DNA of 64,000 nucleotides from Atlantibacter sp. RC6 (GTDB lineage: Bacteria; Pseudomonadota; Gammaproteobacteria; Enterobacterales; Enterobacteriaceae). The notes beneath the pieces were generated by a model. It saw only the letters and a list, made by a program, of their open reading frames with translations, had not been told where the DNA came from and did no database searches. Shown one piece after another: positions 15,805 to 24,631 of the stretch (position 1 is the first letter of the stretch; the number at the start of each line of letters is the position of its first letter). The stretch covers positions 1 to 64,000 of the forward strand of contig NZ_JACHZE010000005.1 in NCBI RefSeq assembly GCF_014193285.1. Reading direction: 5' to 3'. Both the position numbers and the translations under genes were made by a program.

Positions 15805-16542
15805 TTAATAGGTTGCCCGCCCACCGGATAAATCAAACGCCGCCCCGCTGTTAAAGGTACAGGCGCTGGAACTGAGCCACATCGCCATCTGCGCCACCTC
15901 CTCCACGGTACCTAACCGCCCCTGGGGCGATTTGGCGATCATGGTGGCTACATGCTCCGCTGTCATTTGCGCCAGCAGCGGCGTTTCAATCGCGGCGGGC
16001 GTAATACAATTTACCCGCAAGCCGCTTTGCGCATGCTCTTTTGCCAGTGACTTGGTCAGGGCGATAACGCCGGCTTTCGCCGCGCTATACGCCGACGCGT
16101 TGGGCGTGCCCTCTTTCCCGGCCAGTGAGGCAAGATTGACCAGCCAACTTTGCGGCTGCTCCAATAATAACGGCACAAAGGTGCGACAGACTTCAAAAGT
16201 GCCGTTCAGGTTGACGTCGACAATTTGCCGCCAGATAGCCGGATCGTAATCAATCAGCGGCATGGTTGGCCCGGCGAAACCGGCGCAGTGGATCAGGGTG
16301 TCCAGCCTGCCGCTGGTTTGCAGGATGGTATCGCGTGCGGCAATCAACGACGCCGGTTGGGTAATATCCAGCGGCAACTGGAAACCGTCGCGCGCCGGGT
16401 AATGCACATCCAGTAGCCAGACCTGCGCCCCCGCCTGTTGGAATCGCGCGCTGATCGCCTCGCCAATGCCGCGCGCCGCGCCAGTCACCGCCACCACGCG
16501 GCCAGAAAAATCATACTGCGGAAAACCATTGTTCAAATGCAT
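15805..16542 (-). CDS. Short-chain dehydrogenase/reductase 1 of a catabolic cassette
   Basis: The 245-residue Rossmann protein has the cofactor motif VTGAARGIG near residues 19-27, a catalytic Ser region NLASLAG, and the YSAAKAG Tyr-Lys motif, ending with the usual SGGRATY-like tail. It belongs to the classical FabG-like SDR family of NAD(P)-dependent oxidoreductases acting on hydroxyl/keto groups. It lies downstream of an IclR-type regulator and in the same direction as the second SDR, a transporter and a cupin gene. The substrate is unknown; similarity at this level cannot separate sugar acid from aromatic diol dehydrogenases. Confidence 0.75.
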   Translation of the reverse strand: MHLNNGFPQYDFSGRVVAVTGAARGIGEAISARFQQAGAQVWLLDVHYPARDGFQLPLDITQPASLIAARDTILQTSGRLDTLIHCAGFAGPTMPLIDYDPAIWRQIVDVNLNGTFEVCRTFVPLLLEQPQSWLVNLASLAGKEGTPNASAYSAAKAGVIALTKSLAKEHAQSGLRVNCITPAAIETPLLAQMTAEHVATMIAKSPQGRLGTVEEVAQMAMWLSSSACTFNSGAAFDLSGGRATY

Positions 16543-16587
16543 GTTCTTCTCCGGGAATTTGCCGTCAGCAAAACGCGGAAAAGCGGG

Positions 16588-17349
16588 CTACACCAGTTGC
16601 TTCTGGATCGCCGCCACGCAGGCGCGGATCGCGCCGATGGCTTCATCGGCCTGCAGGGCGTCAAACCGGTACGTCGGCATACTCACGCTGATACATCCCA
16701 CCGCCTGCTGGCCGCTGTTGATGATCGCGCTCCCGTAGCAGCAGATATCCAGCTCGTTTTCCTGGATATCCTGCGAATAACCGCGCTCGCGGGTGCGATT
16801 GATCTCGTCAGTGATGCCCGCCCGGTCAGTGATCGTATGCTGCGTGAACGATGTTGGCGTGATTTTCGCCAGCATCTGCTCAACCTGGTAAGCGCTGTGC
16901 GCCGCCAGCCACGCTTTCCCAACAGAACTGGAAAACAGGCTCACCCGCGTCCCGATCCGCGAGGCCATCCGCACCGTGCGATTGGCTTCCAGCTTATCGA
17001 TGTAGACCATCTCCAGACCATCGGGGATGGCGAGGTGGACGGTTTCATCGAGCCGGTCGCGCAGTTGCTCTATGTGCGGTCTGGCAATTTGCCGCAGATC
17101 ATTTGTCTCCAGGCTGCGCCAGGCCAGACTCACCAGGCGCGGCCCTAAGCTTAGGGTGTCGTTATCGTGCCGAAGCATCCCCTCCACCACCAGCGCCTCG
17201 ACAATGCGATGCACGGTGGGGCGCGGCATAGCCAGTTGCCGCGCCAGGCCGCTGATATTCAGTTGGCCTGGGGTATCGGATACGGCCTGCAACACCCGCA
17301 TAAACTTCTGAAATGCGGCGGTTCCGGGTACAGCGTGCGTGTTTTCCAT
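16588..17349 (-). CDS. IclR-family transcriptional regulator
   Basis: The 253-residue protein has an N-terminal winged helix (KFMRVLQAVSDTPGQLNISGLARQLAMPRPTVHRIVEAL). It also has the C-terminal IclR effector domain with SSVGKAWLAA and the CYGSAIINSGQQAVGCISVSMP block. ATG at 17349 gives the family length; upstream in-frame starts would overlap the preceding SDR gene. IclR proteins sense catabolic intermediates and control adjacent pathway genes. It sits inside the cassette it probably controls. The 15-bp palindrome at 20012-20026, upstream of the cupin gene, is a plausible binding site. Confidence 0.85.
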   Translation of the reverse strand: MENTHAVPGTAAFQKFMRVLQAVSDTPGQLNISGLARQLAMPRPTVHRIVEALVVEGMLRHDNDTLSLGPRLVSLAWRSLETNDLRQIARPHIEQLRDRLDETVHLAIPDGLEMVYIDKLEANRTVRMASRIGTRVSLFSSSVGKAWLAAHSAYQVEQMLAKITPTSFTQHTITDRAGITDEINRTRERGYSQDIQENELDICCYGSAIINSGQQAVGCISVSMPTYRFDALQADEAIGAIRACVAAIQKQLV

Positions 17350-17363
17350 CGTCTCTTTTCGGG

Positions 17364-18083
17364 TTATACGGTCAGGTATCCTCCATCCACGGCCAGAATT
17401 GCGCCGGTAATAAAGGATGCCGCCGGGCTGCACAGGAAGGTGACGGCCTGGGCCACATCTTCCGGCGTCCCCCAGCGTTTTAGCGGGGTGCGAGAGAGGA
17501 TCGGCCCGGCGCGTTCAGCATCATCCTGCAACGCCTGGGTTAATGGGGTGGCAATCCAGCCAGGGGCGACCGCGTTAACGCGGATCTGCTCGTCGGCATA
17601 AGCAATCGCCAGGGATTTGGTCAGCTGCATCACACCGCCTTTACTGGCGCTGTAGCCGGGCACCAGCCCGCCGCCAAAAAAGCTCAGCATCGAAGCGGTA
17701 TTCACGATGCAGCCCGCGCTCTGCGCAAGCTTTGGCCGGGCGATGGCGCAGCAACGCAGCGTACCGTTCAGGTTGATATCAATGACATCCTCAAAGGTAT
17801 CAATCTGATGCTCGGCACCGCGCTTAATCACGCCGGCGCAGTTGACGAGGATATCAAGCCGCGGCAGATCATCAACAATATGCTGAATCTGTGTGGCGTT
17901 GCGCACATCCAACTCACGGATCGCGATGCCCTGCGGCAGATTATGGCATTCGCTGTTGACCCCGGCGGCAATCACGGTCGCTCCTAATTGTGACAACTGC
18001 GTGGCGATGCCCGCACCGATCCCGGACGTCCCTCCGGTGACCAGCGCGGTTTTACCGGCGAAAAGCTCAGCGTGAAACGTCAT
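17364..18083 (-). CDS. Short-chain dehydrogenase/reductase 2 of the cassette
   Basis: The 239-residue SDR has VTGGTSGIG near residues 15-23, the NCAG motif, a Ser region NTASMLSFFGGG, and YSASKGG as the Tyr-Lys pair. It ends GAILAVDGGYLTV, typical of FabG-like enzymes. ATG at 18083 follows AGGAGG and overlaps the end of the transporter gene by 17 bases. The upstream frame start is not supported. It is NAD(P)-dependent by family. The operon order cupin, MFS, SDR2, IclR, SDR1 suggests sequential uptake and oxidation of one substrate, which I cannot name. Confidence 0.8.
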   Translation of the reverse strand: MTFHAELFAGKTALVTGGTSGIGAGIATQLSQLGATVIAAGVNSECHNLPQGIAIRELDVRNATQIQHIVDDLPRLDILVNCAGVIKRGAEHQIDTFEDVIDINLNGTLRCCAIARPKLAQSAGCIVNTASMLSFFGGGLVPGYSASKGGVMQLTKSLAIAYADEQIRVNAVAPGWIATPLTQALQDDAERAGPILSRTPLKRWGTPEDVAQAVTFLCSPAASFITGAILAVDGGYLTV

Positions 18084-19395
18084 AGTTATTGGCCTCCTGG
18101 TGAATGTCGCTGGCGGTGCTGTCATCCGGCAGCGGTTTTCTGACTAATACGAAGTAAACGGCGGCGGCGAGCACGGCGATGCCGGCGCTGACCAGCAGCG
18201 CGTTGTCGTACACCCCGGTGCGCTCCACAATAGCCCCCGTGATAATGGGCGCGAGGGATCCGCCGAAATAGCCGCCGCAGTTCTGGATGCTGCCGAGAGA
18301 CGCCACCTGGCGCTTCGGCACGATCACCGTCGCCATGGTCCAGCAGGCGGCGCTCGCCAGGTTAATAAAGAACATCGCCAGGCAGATATAGCCCACCGCA
18401 AGCGTGGTGCTGGTGGTGAAAATCGCCGGTACGGTAAACGCCGCGCCGCCCAGCAGCCCCAGGCATACCGGCCATTTGCGGCTGTTGATCACGCTGATGC
18501 CGCGGTTGGCTAACATGTCCACCACCCGCCCGGCGACCACCATGCCGACCATGCCGAAAATATACGGGATCGCCACCACCCAGCCGGTACGCGCCAGCGA
18601 CAATCCGCGCGCATGTTCCAGATAGCCCGGCAGCCAGGTCAGATACAGCCACACCATGTAAATCACGCCCATAAACCCGAGCAGCATCCCCCAGGTGGTG
18701 GCGTGTGTGAACAGCCCACGCCACTCGCGCCCGGTGATTTTCTTCTCGGTATCGGTAAAGCGTTCGCCCGCGTCGAGGTACTGTTTATCCTCCGGGGTTA
18801 GCGTCACTTCATTACGGTTGCGATAAATCAGATACCAGCCGATAGCCAGCATCACGCCGAGGATACCGGTGATGATAAACATCCAGCGCCAGCCGACGGT
18901 GAGCATAATGACCGTCAGCAGCGGCGGCGCGATGCACGGGCCGATACAGCTGGAGGCGACGAAAATCCCGGTGGGTGTGCCGCGCTCCTTCAGGTTGTAC
19001 CATTCGCTGATCACCTTCGCGCCCGCCGGGAACAGCGGCGCTTCCGCCACGCCCAGCACCGCGCGAGAAACCAGGAAAGTGCTCAGGGAGTTGACCATCC
19101 CGCAGGCGGCCTGCGCCACCGACCAGAAAAACATGCCGAAACCCAGCATCATGCGCGCGCCGAAGCGATCGAGCAGCGCACCTACCGGAAGCTGGGAGAA
19201 AGCATAAGCCAGGGAAAACGCCGACAGCAGCCAGCCCATCTCGGTGGGCGTTATGTGCATCTCTTCGCGGATGGTGGTATTGGCGATGGAGAGCGCGCTG
19301 CGGTCGATGTAGTTGATAACGCCGGCAATCGTCAGAAACAGGATCGCAACCAACTGAATGCGCGCCACGCGTTGAGTTTTAGGTACAGAAGTCAT
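18067..19395 (-). CDS. MFS transporter, anion:cation symporter (ACS) type
   Basis: The 442-residue protein has about 12 membrane segments and the ACS-family features NYIDRSALSIANTTI in TM1 and a LLDRFGARMMLG loop between TM2 and TM3. Hexuronate, glucarate, galactonate and some aromatic acid carriers share these features. It is a proton-linked organic anion importer by family. It overlaps the SDR2 gene and follows the cupin gene by about 45 bp. The substrate is probably the carboxylic acid consumed by the cassette. I cannot separate sugar acid from aromatic acid specificity. Confidence 0.85.
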   Translation of the reverse strand: MTSVPKTQRVARIQLVAILFLTIAGVINYIDRSALSIANTTIREEMHITPTEMGWLLSAFSLAYAFSQLPVGALLDRFGARMMLGFGMFFWSVAQAACGMVNSLSTFLVSRAVLGVAEAPLFPAGAKVISEWYNLKERGTPTGIFVASSCIGPCIAPPLLTVIMLTVGWRWMFIITGILGVMLAIGWYLIYRNRNEVTLTPEDKQYLDAGERFTDTEKKITGREWRGLFTHATTWGMLLGFMGVIYMVWLYLTWLPGYLEHARGLSLARTGWVVAIPYIFGMVGMVVAGRVVDMLANRGISVINSRKWPVCLGLLGGAAFTVPAIFTTSTTLAVGYICLAMFFINLASAACWTMATVIVPKRQVASLGSIQNCGGYFGGSLAPIITGAIVERTGVYDNALLVSAGIAVLAAAVYFVLVRKPLPDDSTASDIHQEANNYDVSR

Positions 19396-19440
19396 AGCGA
19401 TGTCTCTTTAATTATTATCTGCAGGTGAAAGGACAGACAG

Positions 19441-19980
19441 CTATCGGATAAATTGGTCGACGTAATCCGCACCCAGGCCGCATTCGGCGTAGTGCTTACG
19501 ACACATGTCGATTTTGGTGAACACGTCTTCAAACCCGGCGTGGTTTCCCCAGGGATCGACGTAATACATGCAGCCGTGCACCTGGAACAGGGTGATCATC
19601 TCCTCCACGCCTTCATCCACCACCAGGGTATGGGTCTCTCCCGGCGGCTCGAACGCGTAAGCGCCTTCGGTGGCTTCCCAGTCGTGCTCCAGATAACGCC
19701 AGCGCCCTTTAAGTACGAAGGCATGTACCGGCCCCGGATGACGGTGGCGGCTCAGCACGCCGGATTTGCGCACACGCAGCAGGTTCATCCAGTACCCGCC
19801 GGAGCGGCTCAGACACAGGGGACGAAACCAGACGTTGTCTGCCTGCGGCACCCATATCCGCTCGTCGCTGGGGATCGCGCCAGGCACCACCAGATCCGGG
19901 ATCATCTCTTTCGGTTGGTCAAACTGATACGGCATTCGGCGCAGGGTTTCTGCATCAGTAGTTTGTGTGTTATGACTCAT
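19441..19980 (-). CDS. Cupin dioxygenase-like protein (dihydroxyacetophenone dioxygenase family)
   Basis: The 179-residue single cupin has metal-ligand motifs RHRHPGPVHAFVLKGRWRY and GAYAFEPPGETHTL, plus a late VHGCMYYVDPWGN segment. This resembles the 2,4'-dihydroxyacetophenone dioxygenase/acetylacetone-cleaving cupin family, whose members cleave C-C bonds using iron. ATG at 19980 has AGAGGG upstream; the longer frame to 20061 has no such site. It is the first gene of the minus-strand cassette and is divergent from the DapA-family gene. The assignment to the family is moderate; the actual substrate is unknown. Confidence 0.65.
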   Translation of the reverse strand: MSHNTQTTDAETLRRMPYQFDQPKEMIPDLVVPGAIPSDERIWVPQADNVWFRPLCLSRSGGYWMNLLRVRKSGVLSRHRHPGPVHAFVLKGRWRYLEHDWEATEGAYAFEPPGETHTLVVDEGVEEMITLFQVHGCMYYVDPWGNHAGFEDVFTKIDMCRKHYAECGLGADYVDQFIR

Positions 19981-20011
19981 TGCACCCTCTTGTTCACATT
20001 GTGGACATGTA

Positions 20012-20026
20012 ATCCATGATATGGAT
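20012..20026. promoter_or_regulatory. Perfect palindrome, candidate IclR-type operator
   Basis: ATCCAT-GAT-ATGGAT is a 6-3-6 inverted repeat, 32 bp upstream of the cupin start in the divergent cupin/DapA-family intergenic region. IclR regulators commonly bind palindromes of this size, and the only regulator in the cassette is IclR-type. Confidence 0.5.
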
Positions 20027-20299
20027 GAAGAAGGTATACGCTTAAAAACGCAGCGATCCACAAAGCACGTCCAGAAGTGTGCTTTAAATCACCAAATTGA
20101 TACATCTCGGCAACATTGCCGCAACTCAATCCGCCATGATGGTTAAAATGAAACGAGGTTCTGAAAAAGAGAGACATGCATTCCAGAGATGGCAATTGAC
20201 GCTTGCGCGGCGTGATGGGCCACATACACTTTTAGCGAGAACCGATAATTACACGCTTTGCTTGCCCTTACCTTTGCCCTTTAACGCAGGAGTCTGATG

Positions 20300-21205
20300 A
20301 TGAGTACCCCACTGTTTCACGGCGTTATCCCCCCTGTTGCTACCCTGTTCGATAACGAAGGCCGCTTTTCACCGACAGAACAAGCAAGGCTGATTGAACG
20401 CCTGGTCGCCAGCGATATCGACGGGCTATTCTTTCTCGGCAGCGCCGGGGAGTTCGCCCATATGTCTGATGCGCTGCGCCAGGAGATTGCCGAGTTTTGC
20501 GTGAAGCAGGTAGCGGGACGAAAGCCGGTATTGATCGGTATTGGCCATTCCGGCACCCAGCAGGCGATTGAGTTGGGGTTACATGCCCAGCGCTGTGGCG
20601 CTGACGGCGTGGTGGCGATTAATCCGTTTTACAATCCGCTGAGCGAAAGCAATCTGATTGCCCACTATCAGCGCATCAGCAAAGCCCTGGAGTTGCCGGT
20701 ATTGCTATATAACTTCCCGGCCCTGACCGGGCAGTCGCTGCCGGTGCCGGTGATTGTCGAACTGGCGAAAAGCTGCCCGAATATCGTCGGTCTGAAGGAT
20801 ACCGTGGATACGCTGTCGCATATCCGTGAAACCCTGGCGGCGATGAAACCGGTACGGCCTGATTTTGCGGTATTTGCCGGTTACGATGAGTACCTGTTCG
20901 GCACACTGATTTTAGGGGGTGATGGCTGTATCCCGGCCAGCGCGAACTTTGCGCCACAACTGACCTGCGGGATCCTCAAAGCGTACCGCGAACAGGATTA
21001 CGCCACGGCGGTGGAGCTTCAGCAACGCCTGTCGCTGATCCCACCGCTGTACGGCATCGATTTGCCGTTCTATAACGCCATCAAATACGCGTTGCAGCTG
21101 ACCGGGCTGGATATTTCCTGCAACAGCCTGCCGCCCGCCTCGCCGCTGACGGATGAAATGAAAGGGCAGATTAACACTATCCTTCAACAAAGCGGCGTCA
21201 TTTAA
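20300..21205 (+). CDS. DapA-family aldolase/lyase (DHDPS/NAL superfamily)
   Basis: The 301-residue TIM-barrel protein has the family motif FFLGSAGEFAHM, the Tyr of LLYNFPALTGQ and the Schiff-base Lys of PNIVGLKDT. That defines a class I pyruvate- or 2-oxoacid-type lyase. Context argues against lysine biosynthesis, since it is divergent from a catabolic cupin-MFS-SDR-IclR cassette. It probably cleaves a 2-keto-3-deoxy acid or an aromatic aldol. Two ATGs at 20297 and 20300 are possible; AGGAG at 20288-20292 favours 20300. Confidence 0.8.
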   Translation: MSTPLFHGVIPPVATLFDNEGRFSPTEQARLIERLVASDIDGLFFLGSAGEFAHMSDALRQEIAEFCVKQVAGRKPVLIGIGHSGTQQAIELGLHAQRCGADGVVAINPFYNPLSESNLIAHYQRISKALELPVLLYNFPALTGQSLPVPVIVELAKSCPNIVGLKDTVDTLSHIRETLAAMKPVRPDFAVFAGYDEYLFGTLILGGDGCIPASANFAPQLTCGILKAYREQDYATAVELQQRLSLIPPLYGIDLPFYNAIKYALQLTGLDISCNSLPPASPLTDEMKGQINTILQQSGVI

Positions 21206-21220
21206 GCTGCCGCTGACGCC

Positions 21221-22270
21221 TCAGGGCAGCTGGATATTGCTCTCCGCCAGGCTGCCCATCTCGCTGTAAATCGCGCAGGCGGCATCCACCAGATGCATCG
21301 CCAGCGCCGCGCCGCTGCCCTCCCCAAGGCGCATCCCCATATGCAGATACGGCTCCAGCCCCAGCGCATTTAAGGCAATGGTCGCGCCCTTTTCCGCCGA
21401 GAAATGCGACGGGATCAGATAAGGTTTTACCCCAGGCGCGATGTTGCAGGCGGCCAGCGCCGCCGCGTAGGAGAGAAAGCCGTCCAGCACCACCGGCAAA
21501 CCGCAGCGCGCCGCGCCCAGGATCGCACCGGTCATCCCTAACAGGTCAAATCCGCCCACTTTTGCCAACACGTCCACACCGTCGCTGGCATCCGGCTGGT
21601 TTACCGCAATCGCCTGCTGTACTACCGCCACTTTATGGGCGATTTTTTCCGGCGGGAAGTTGGCGCCCAGGCCTACCACGTCCGCAGGAGAGGCATCCGC
21701 CAGTACGCTGACCATTGCCGCCGCCGGGGTGGTATTCGCCATGCCAAGTTCACCCACGCCAAACACCTTGACGCCCCGCTCCGCCAGTTCGCAGGTATGA
21801 GTAATCACGCTGACCAGCAATGCGTTCGCCACCTGGCGCGACATCGCCGGCTCCCGGGCGATATTACCGCTGCCGCGCGCCACTTTCAGGCTGAAAATTC
21901 CCGGCAGCGGCTCGCTGTCAATGCCGATATCAATCACATGCACATCCGCCTCCGCCTGCTTCGCCAGCACGCACACGCCGGTATTGTGACGCAGCATATT
22001 CATCGCCTGGATGGCGGTAACGGCTTTCGGCGAAATGGTGACCTGTTCGTCATAAACGCCGTGATCGGCGCACATCACCAGAATGGCTTTTTTAACCTTT
22101 TGCGGCTTGCCGTAAAACCCCGGCATCCCGGCCAACTGCACCGCGAGACTTTCCAGCCGACCCAGGCTACCCGGCGGCTTTAACAGGCCATCAAGATGGG
22201 TTTGCGCCTGACGCATGGCGTTATCGTCAAGAGGAGGGATCGCGTTAATCAGTGAGGCCAGTGTTTGCAT
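21221..22270 (-). CDS. cobT: Nicotinate-nucleotide-dimethylbenzimidazole phosphoribosyltransferase CobT
   Basis: The 349-residue protein matches Cob[29 protein letters not shown] at the N-terminus, [20 protein letters not shown], and the [16 protein letters not shown] nucleotide-binding region. The family's catalytic Glu is expected near the C-terminus in the [14 protein letters not shown] segment. It makes alpha-ribazole phosphate from nicotinate mononucleotide and DMB for the cobalamin lower ligand. It is last in a cbiB-cobS-cobT group and about 15 bp from the convergent DapA-family gene. Confidence 0.95.
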   Translation of the reverse strand: MQTLASLINAIPPLDDNAMRQAQTHLDGLLKPPGSLGRLESLAVQLAGMPGFYGKPQKVKKAILVMCADHGVYDEQVTISPKAVTAIQAMNMLRHNTGVCVLAKQAEADVHVIDIGIDSEPLPGIFSLKVARGSGNIAREPAMSRQVANALLVSVITHTCELAERGVKVFGVGELGMANTTPAAAMVSVLADASPADVVGLGANFPPEKIAHKVAVVQQAIAVNQPDASDGVDVLAKVGGFDLLGMTGAILGAARCGLPVVLDGFLSYAAALAACNIAPGVKPYLIPSHFSAEKGATIALNALGLEPYLHMGMRLGEGSGAALAMHLVDAACAIYSEMGSLAESNIQLP

Positions 22271-22281
22271 GTGTGTGCTCG

Positions 22282-23022
22282 TTATAAAAGGGCAATGAGA
22301 AACAGGAGTTCGCCAAGTTCAATGGCTGCGCCAAGGGTGTCGCCAGTCTGGCCGCGCAGGGTGCGTTTGATGGCGAAACCGATGAGGGCAATGGCGACGG
22401 CGGCAATAAGCCAGGCCAGCAGGCCGCCGCCGGGCAGTAATATCAGGCACAGCAGCGCGCTGGTCGCCAGCGTCATGGCGGTTTGCGCCAGCGTGATTTT
22501 GCCAATAAAGATATTGCCGAGGCCATTGTCACGAGCGTAGCGCTGGCGATACATCAGCAACACCACCGCGCCGCGCCCCACTACGCTTGCCAGAATCAAC
22601 ACTGGTAGCATCGAATAGCCGCGCAACGCCAGTTCGTTGACCACCAGCACTTTCGCCAGCAAAACAAAAATCAGCCCCAACCCGCCATGAGTGCCAAGGC
22701 GGCTGTCACGCATGATTTCAAGCTTTTTCTCGCGAATACGGGCGGAAAAGAGTCCGTCGCAGGTATCCGCCAGGCCATCCAGATGAAAGCCGCCGGTCAG
22801 CAGCGCCAGCGCCAGTACGTAAAACAACGCGGCCAGCGGTGTGCCGCACCAGGGTGCGAGTAGCATAAACACCGCAGCGGCAATCGCGCCGAGCACCATG
22901 CCCACCCACGGGAAAAACACGATGCCGCGCGAATACTGATCTAACTCCAGCCCCTGCGACCAGCGGTAAGGCACCGGCAGGCGGCTCATAAATGCGAGTG
23001 TGGCAAAAAAAGTCCGTATCAT
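22282..23022 (-). CDS. cobS: Adenosylcobinamide-GDP ribazoletransferase CobS
   Basis: The 246-residue polytopic membrane protein has the CobS signature [19 protein letters not shown] followed by [15 protein letters not shown], and about six membrane helices. It joins adenosylcobinamide-GDP to alpha-ribazole (phosphate), the last assembly step of cobalamin, at the inner membrane. It lies 11 bp upstream of cobT and 24 bp downstream of cbiB. The usual partner gene cobU, which makes adenosylcobinamide-GDP, is not adjacent here. Confidence 0.95.
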   Translation of the reverse strand: MIRTFFATLAFMSRLPVPYRWSQGLELDQYSRGIVFFPWVGMVLGAIAAAVFMLLAPWCGTPLAALFYVLALALLTGGFHLDGLADTCDGLFSARIREKKLEIMRDSRLGTHGGLGLIFVLLAKVLVVNELALRGYSMLPVLILASVVGRGAVVLLMYRQRYARDNGLGNIFIGKITLAQTAMTLATSALLCLILLPGGGLLAWLIAAVAIALIGFAIKRTLRGQTGDTLGAAIELGELLFLIALL

Positions 23023-23046
23023 TTTTTCTCCAGGATGGCTGAAAGC

Positions 23047-23994
23047 TTAAAACACGAGATAAAGCAGGCTGAACAACATCAGCGCCAGCAGCGACGCAAC
23101 CTGCATCAGGCGAATCGTCGCCGGGATGTCGTCAACGCTCACATCGCGCGTCGCATCGCCGATCCAGGGTTTCTCTACCCGTTCGCCAAAATAATCGTTG
23201 GGTCCGCCAAGCCTAATCCCCAGTGCGCCAGCTACCGTGGCTTCTGGCCAGGCGCAGTTGGGGCTGCTGTGATTGCGCCGGTCGCGCCAGCCAATGTGCA
23301 GCGCGGATCTGTAATCATTGCCGCAGAGCTTTGCCGCCAGCGCCAGCAGCAGCCAGCTTATACGCGCTGGAATAAAATTAGCGATGTCATCCATACGCGC
23401 CGACACCATGCCTATCGCCCGGTATTTTTGGTGTTTATAACCGACCATGGAGTCGAGGGTGTTTACCGCTTTGTAGGCCATGGCCAACGGCGCGCCGCCC
23501 AGCAGCAGGAAAAACAACGGCGCAATCACGCCGTCCACGCTGTTTTCAGCCACGGTTTCCACCACCGCGCGGGTGATTTGCGGCGGCTGGAGTTGAGAGG
23601 TATCGCGCCCGACGATCCATGACAGTTTTTCACGGCTTTGCGCCAGATCGCCCGCCCGCAGCGGTTTTTCCACTTCGCGCGCGGCATCGCCCAGACAACG
23701 CCCGGCCAGCAGGGTGTAGATCATCCAGATTTCCAGCGCCACGCCCAGCCATGCATGAAGCCCATAAGCCAGCGCCAGAACGGCCCAAGCCGCCGCCCAG
23801 GTTGCGCCTACTACAGTAAGCCACAGTAACGCGCCGCCCAGCTTCAGGGACAGATCGCTACGGCAGACGCGGCGAACAGCGCGCTGCACCCGATTAATAA
23901 AATTGCCGATGACGCGGACAGGATGCGGCCAGTGCTGCGGATCGCCAAGCCAACAATCGAGCAGCCAGGCTGCCCACCAGATGAAAAGCGTCAT
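23047..23994 (-). CDS. cbiB: Adenosylcobinamide-phosphate synthase CbiB
   Basis: The 315-residue membrane protein has the CbiB features WLLDCWLGDPQHWPHPVRVIGN at the N-terminus, IVGRDTSQL, ETVAENSVDGVIAPLFF, and a MVGYKHQKYRAIG segment. It attaches (R)-1-amino-2-propanol (or its phosphate) to adenosylcobyric acid. In Salmonella it lies in the long cbi operon; here it heads a short cbiB-cobS-cobT group. This suggests that the host can at least salvage corrinoids; the anaerobic de novo cbi genes are not in the window. Confidence 0.95.
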   Translation of the reverse strand: MTLFIWWAAWLLDCWLGDPQHWPHPVRVIGNFINRVQRAVRRVCRSDLSLKLGGALLWLTVVGATWAAAWAVLALAYGLHAWLGVALEIWMIYTLLAGRCLGDAAREVEKPLRAGDLAQSREKLSWIVGRDTSQLQPPQITRAVVETVAENSVDGVIAPLFFLLLGGAPLAMAYKAVNTLDSMVGYKHQKYRAIGMVSARMDDIANFIPARISWLLLALAAKLCGNDYRSALHIGWRDRRNHSSPNCAWPEATVAGALGIRLGGPNDYFGERVEKPWIGDATRDVSVDDIPATIRLMQVASLLALMLFSLLYLVF

Positions 23995-24092
23995 CAGGAT
24001 TTCCCGTCGCGCCAGTGGTAAATGAGTAAAAAAGTTGGGTTTACGTTGCCCGGAGCCATGGGATACACGCCCCGGTTGACTTACGCAGAATG

Positions 24093-24124
24093 AAAAACGG
24101 CGGCATAGATCACTCTGGCCGCCG
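24093..24124 (-). terminator. yeeX terminator
   Basis: On the minus strand CGGCGG and CCGCCG flank a loop of about 15 bases and are followed by a T run (the AAAAA at 24093-24097 on the plus strand). It starts about 10 bp past the yeeX stop codon. Confidence 0.65.
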
Positions 24125-24134
24125 TCTTACTGAA

Positions 24135-24467
24135 TCATTCTTTGATTTCAGGTACTTTCAGTTCGCCCATGACTTTGAGCTTTTTGGAGATCTCACGACG
24201 CTCTTTAGACAGCTCGGCGTTTTTGATGATGTAGTCATCCACGCGATCTTCATAGTCGGTTTTCATGCTGGCGATGATGCCCTGAATGGCTTCAATGCTC
24301 ATGCCTGGCTTGATGTAATCGCTCAGGTTATCGAGCAGCAGCACGCGTTTCTGGTTGTCACGGATCTTCTTCTCTACGTCCTGAATTTCGCGTTGCAGTT
24401 TGTTTTTACGACGAAACAAACGCACGAACTCCAGAACGTCCTGGAATGAAGGTTTGCCATTTTCCAT
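24135..24467 (-). CDS. tmaR: Pole-localizer protein TmaR (YeeX, DUF496)
   Basis: The 110-residue protein is nearly all helical and matches E. coli YeeX/TmaR ([53 protein letters not shown]). In E. coli TmaR clusters at a cell pole and controls enzyme I of the PTS by sequestration. ATG at 24467 has AGGGGTG upstream and matches the E. coli start. The frame extends 22 codons further upstream without support. Confidence 0.95.
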   Translation of the reverse strand: MENGKPSFQDVLEFVRLFRRKNKLQREIQDVEKKIRDNQKRVLLLDNLSDYIKPGMSIEAIQGIIASMKTDYEDRVDDYIIKNAELSKERREISKKLKVMGELKVPEIKE

Positions 24468-24631
24468 ATTTACACCCCTGATAATTGAGACTCTGATTCG
24501 TTCACAAGCCGCAGCGTCAAACATAACTGGCAACGGCTGCGCATGACAACGGTTAATACCCTACCCTAATAATACGCTGAATTCCTGCTGAATCGAAACC
24601 AGCAATATATCCATGCTGTTTCGTATGGTTT

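Noticed and set aside
23995-24092. Cobalamin riboswitch upstream of cbiB
   Set aside because: No B12-box-like sequence could be found; the only clear structure is the yeeX terminator.
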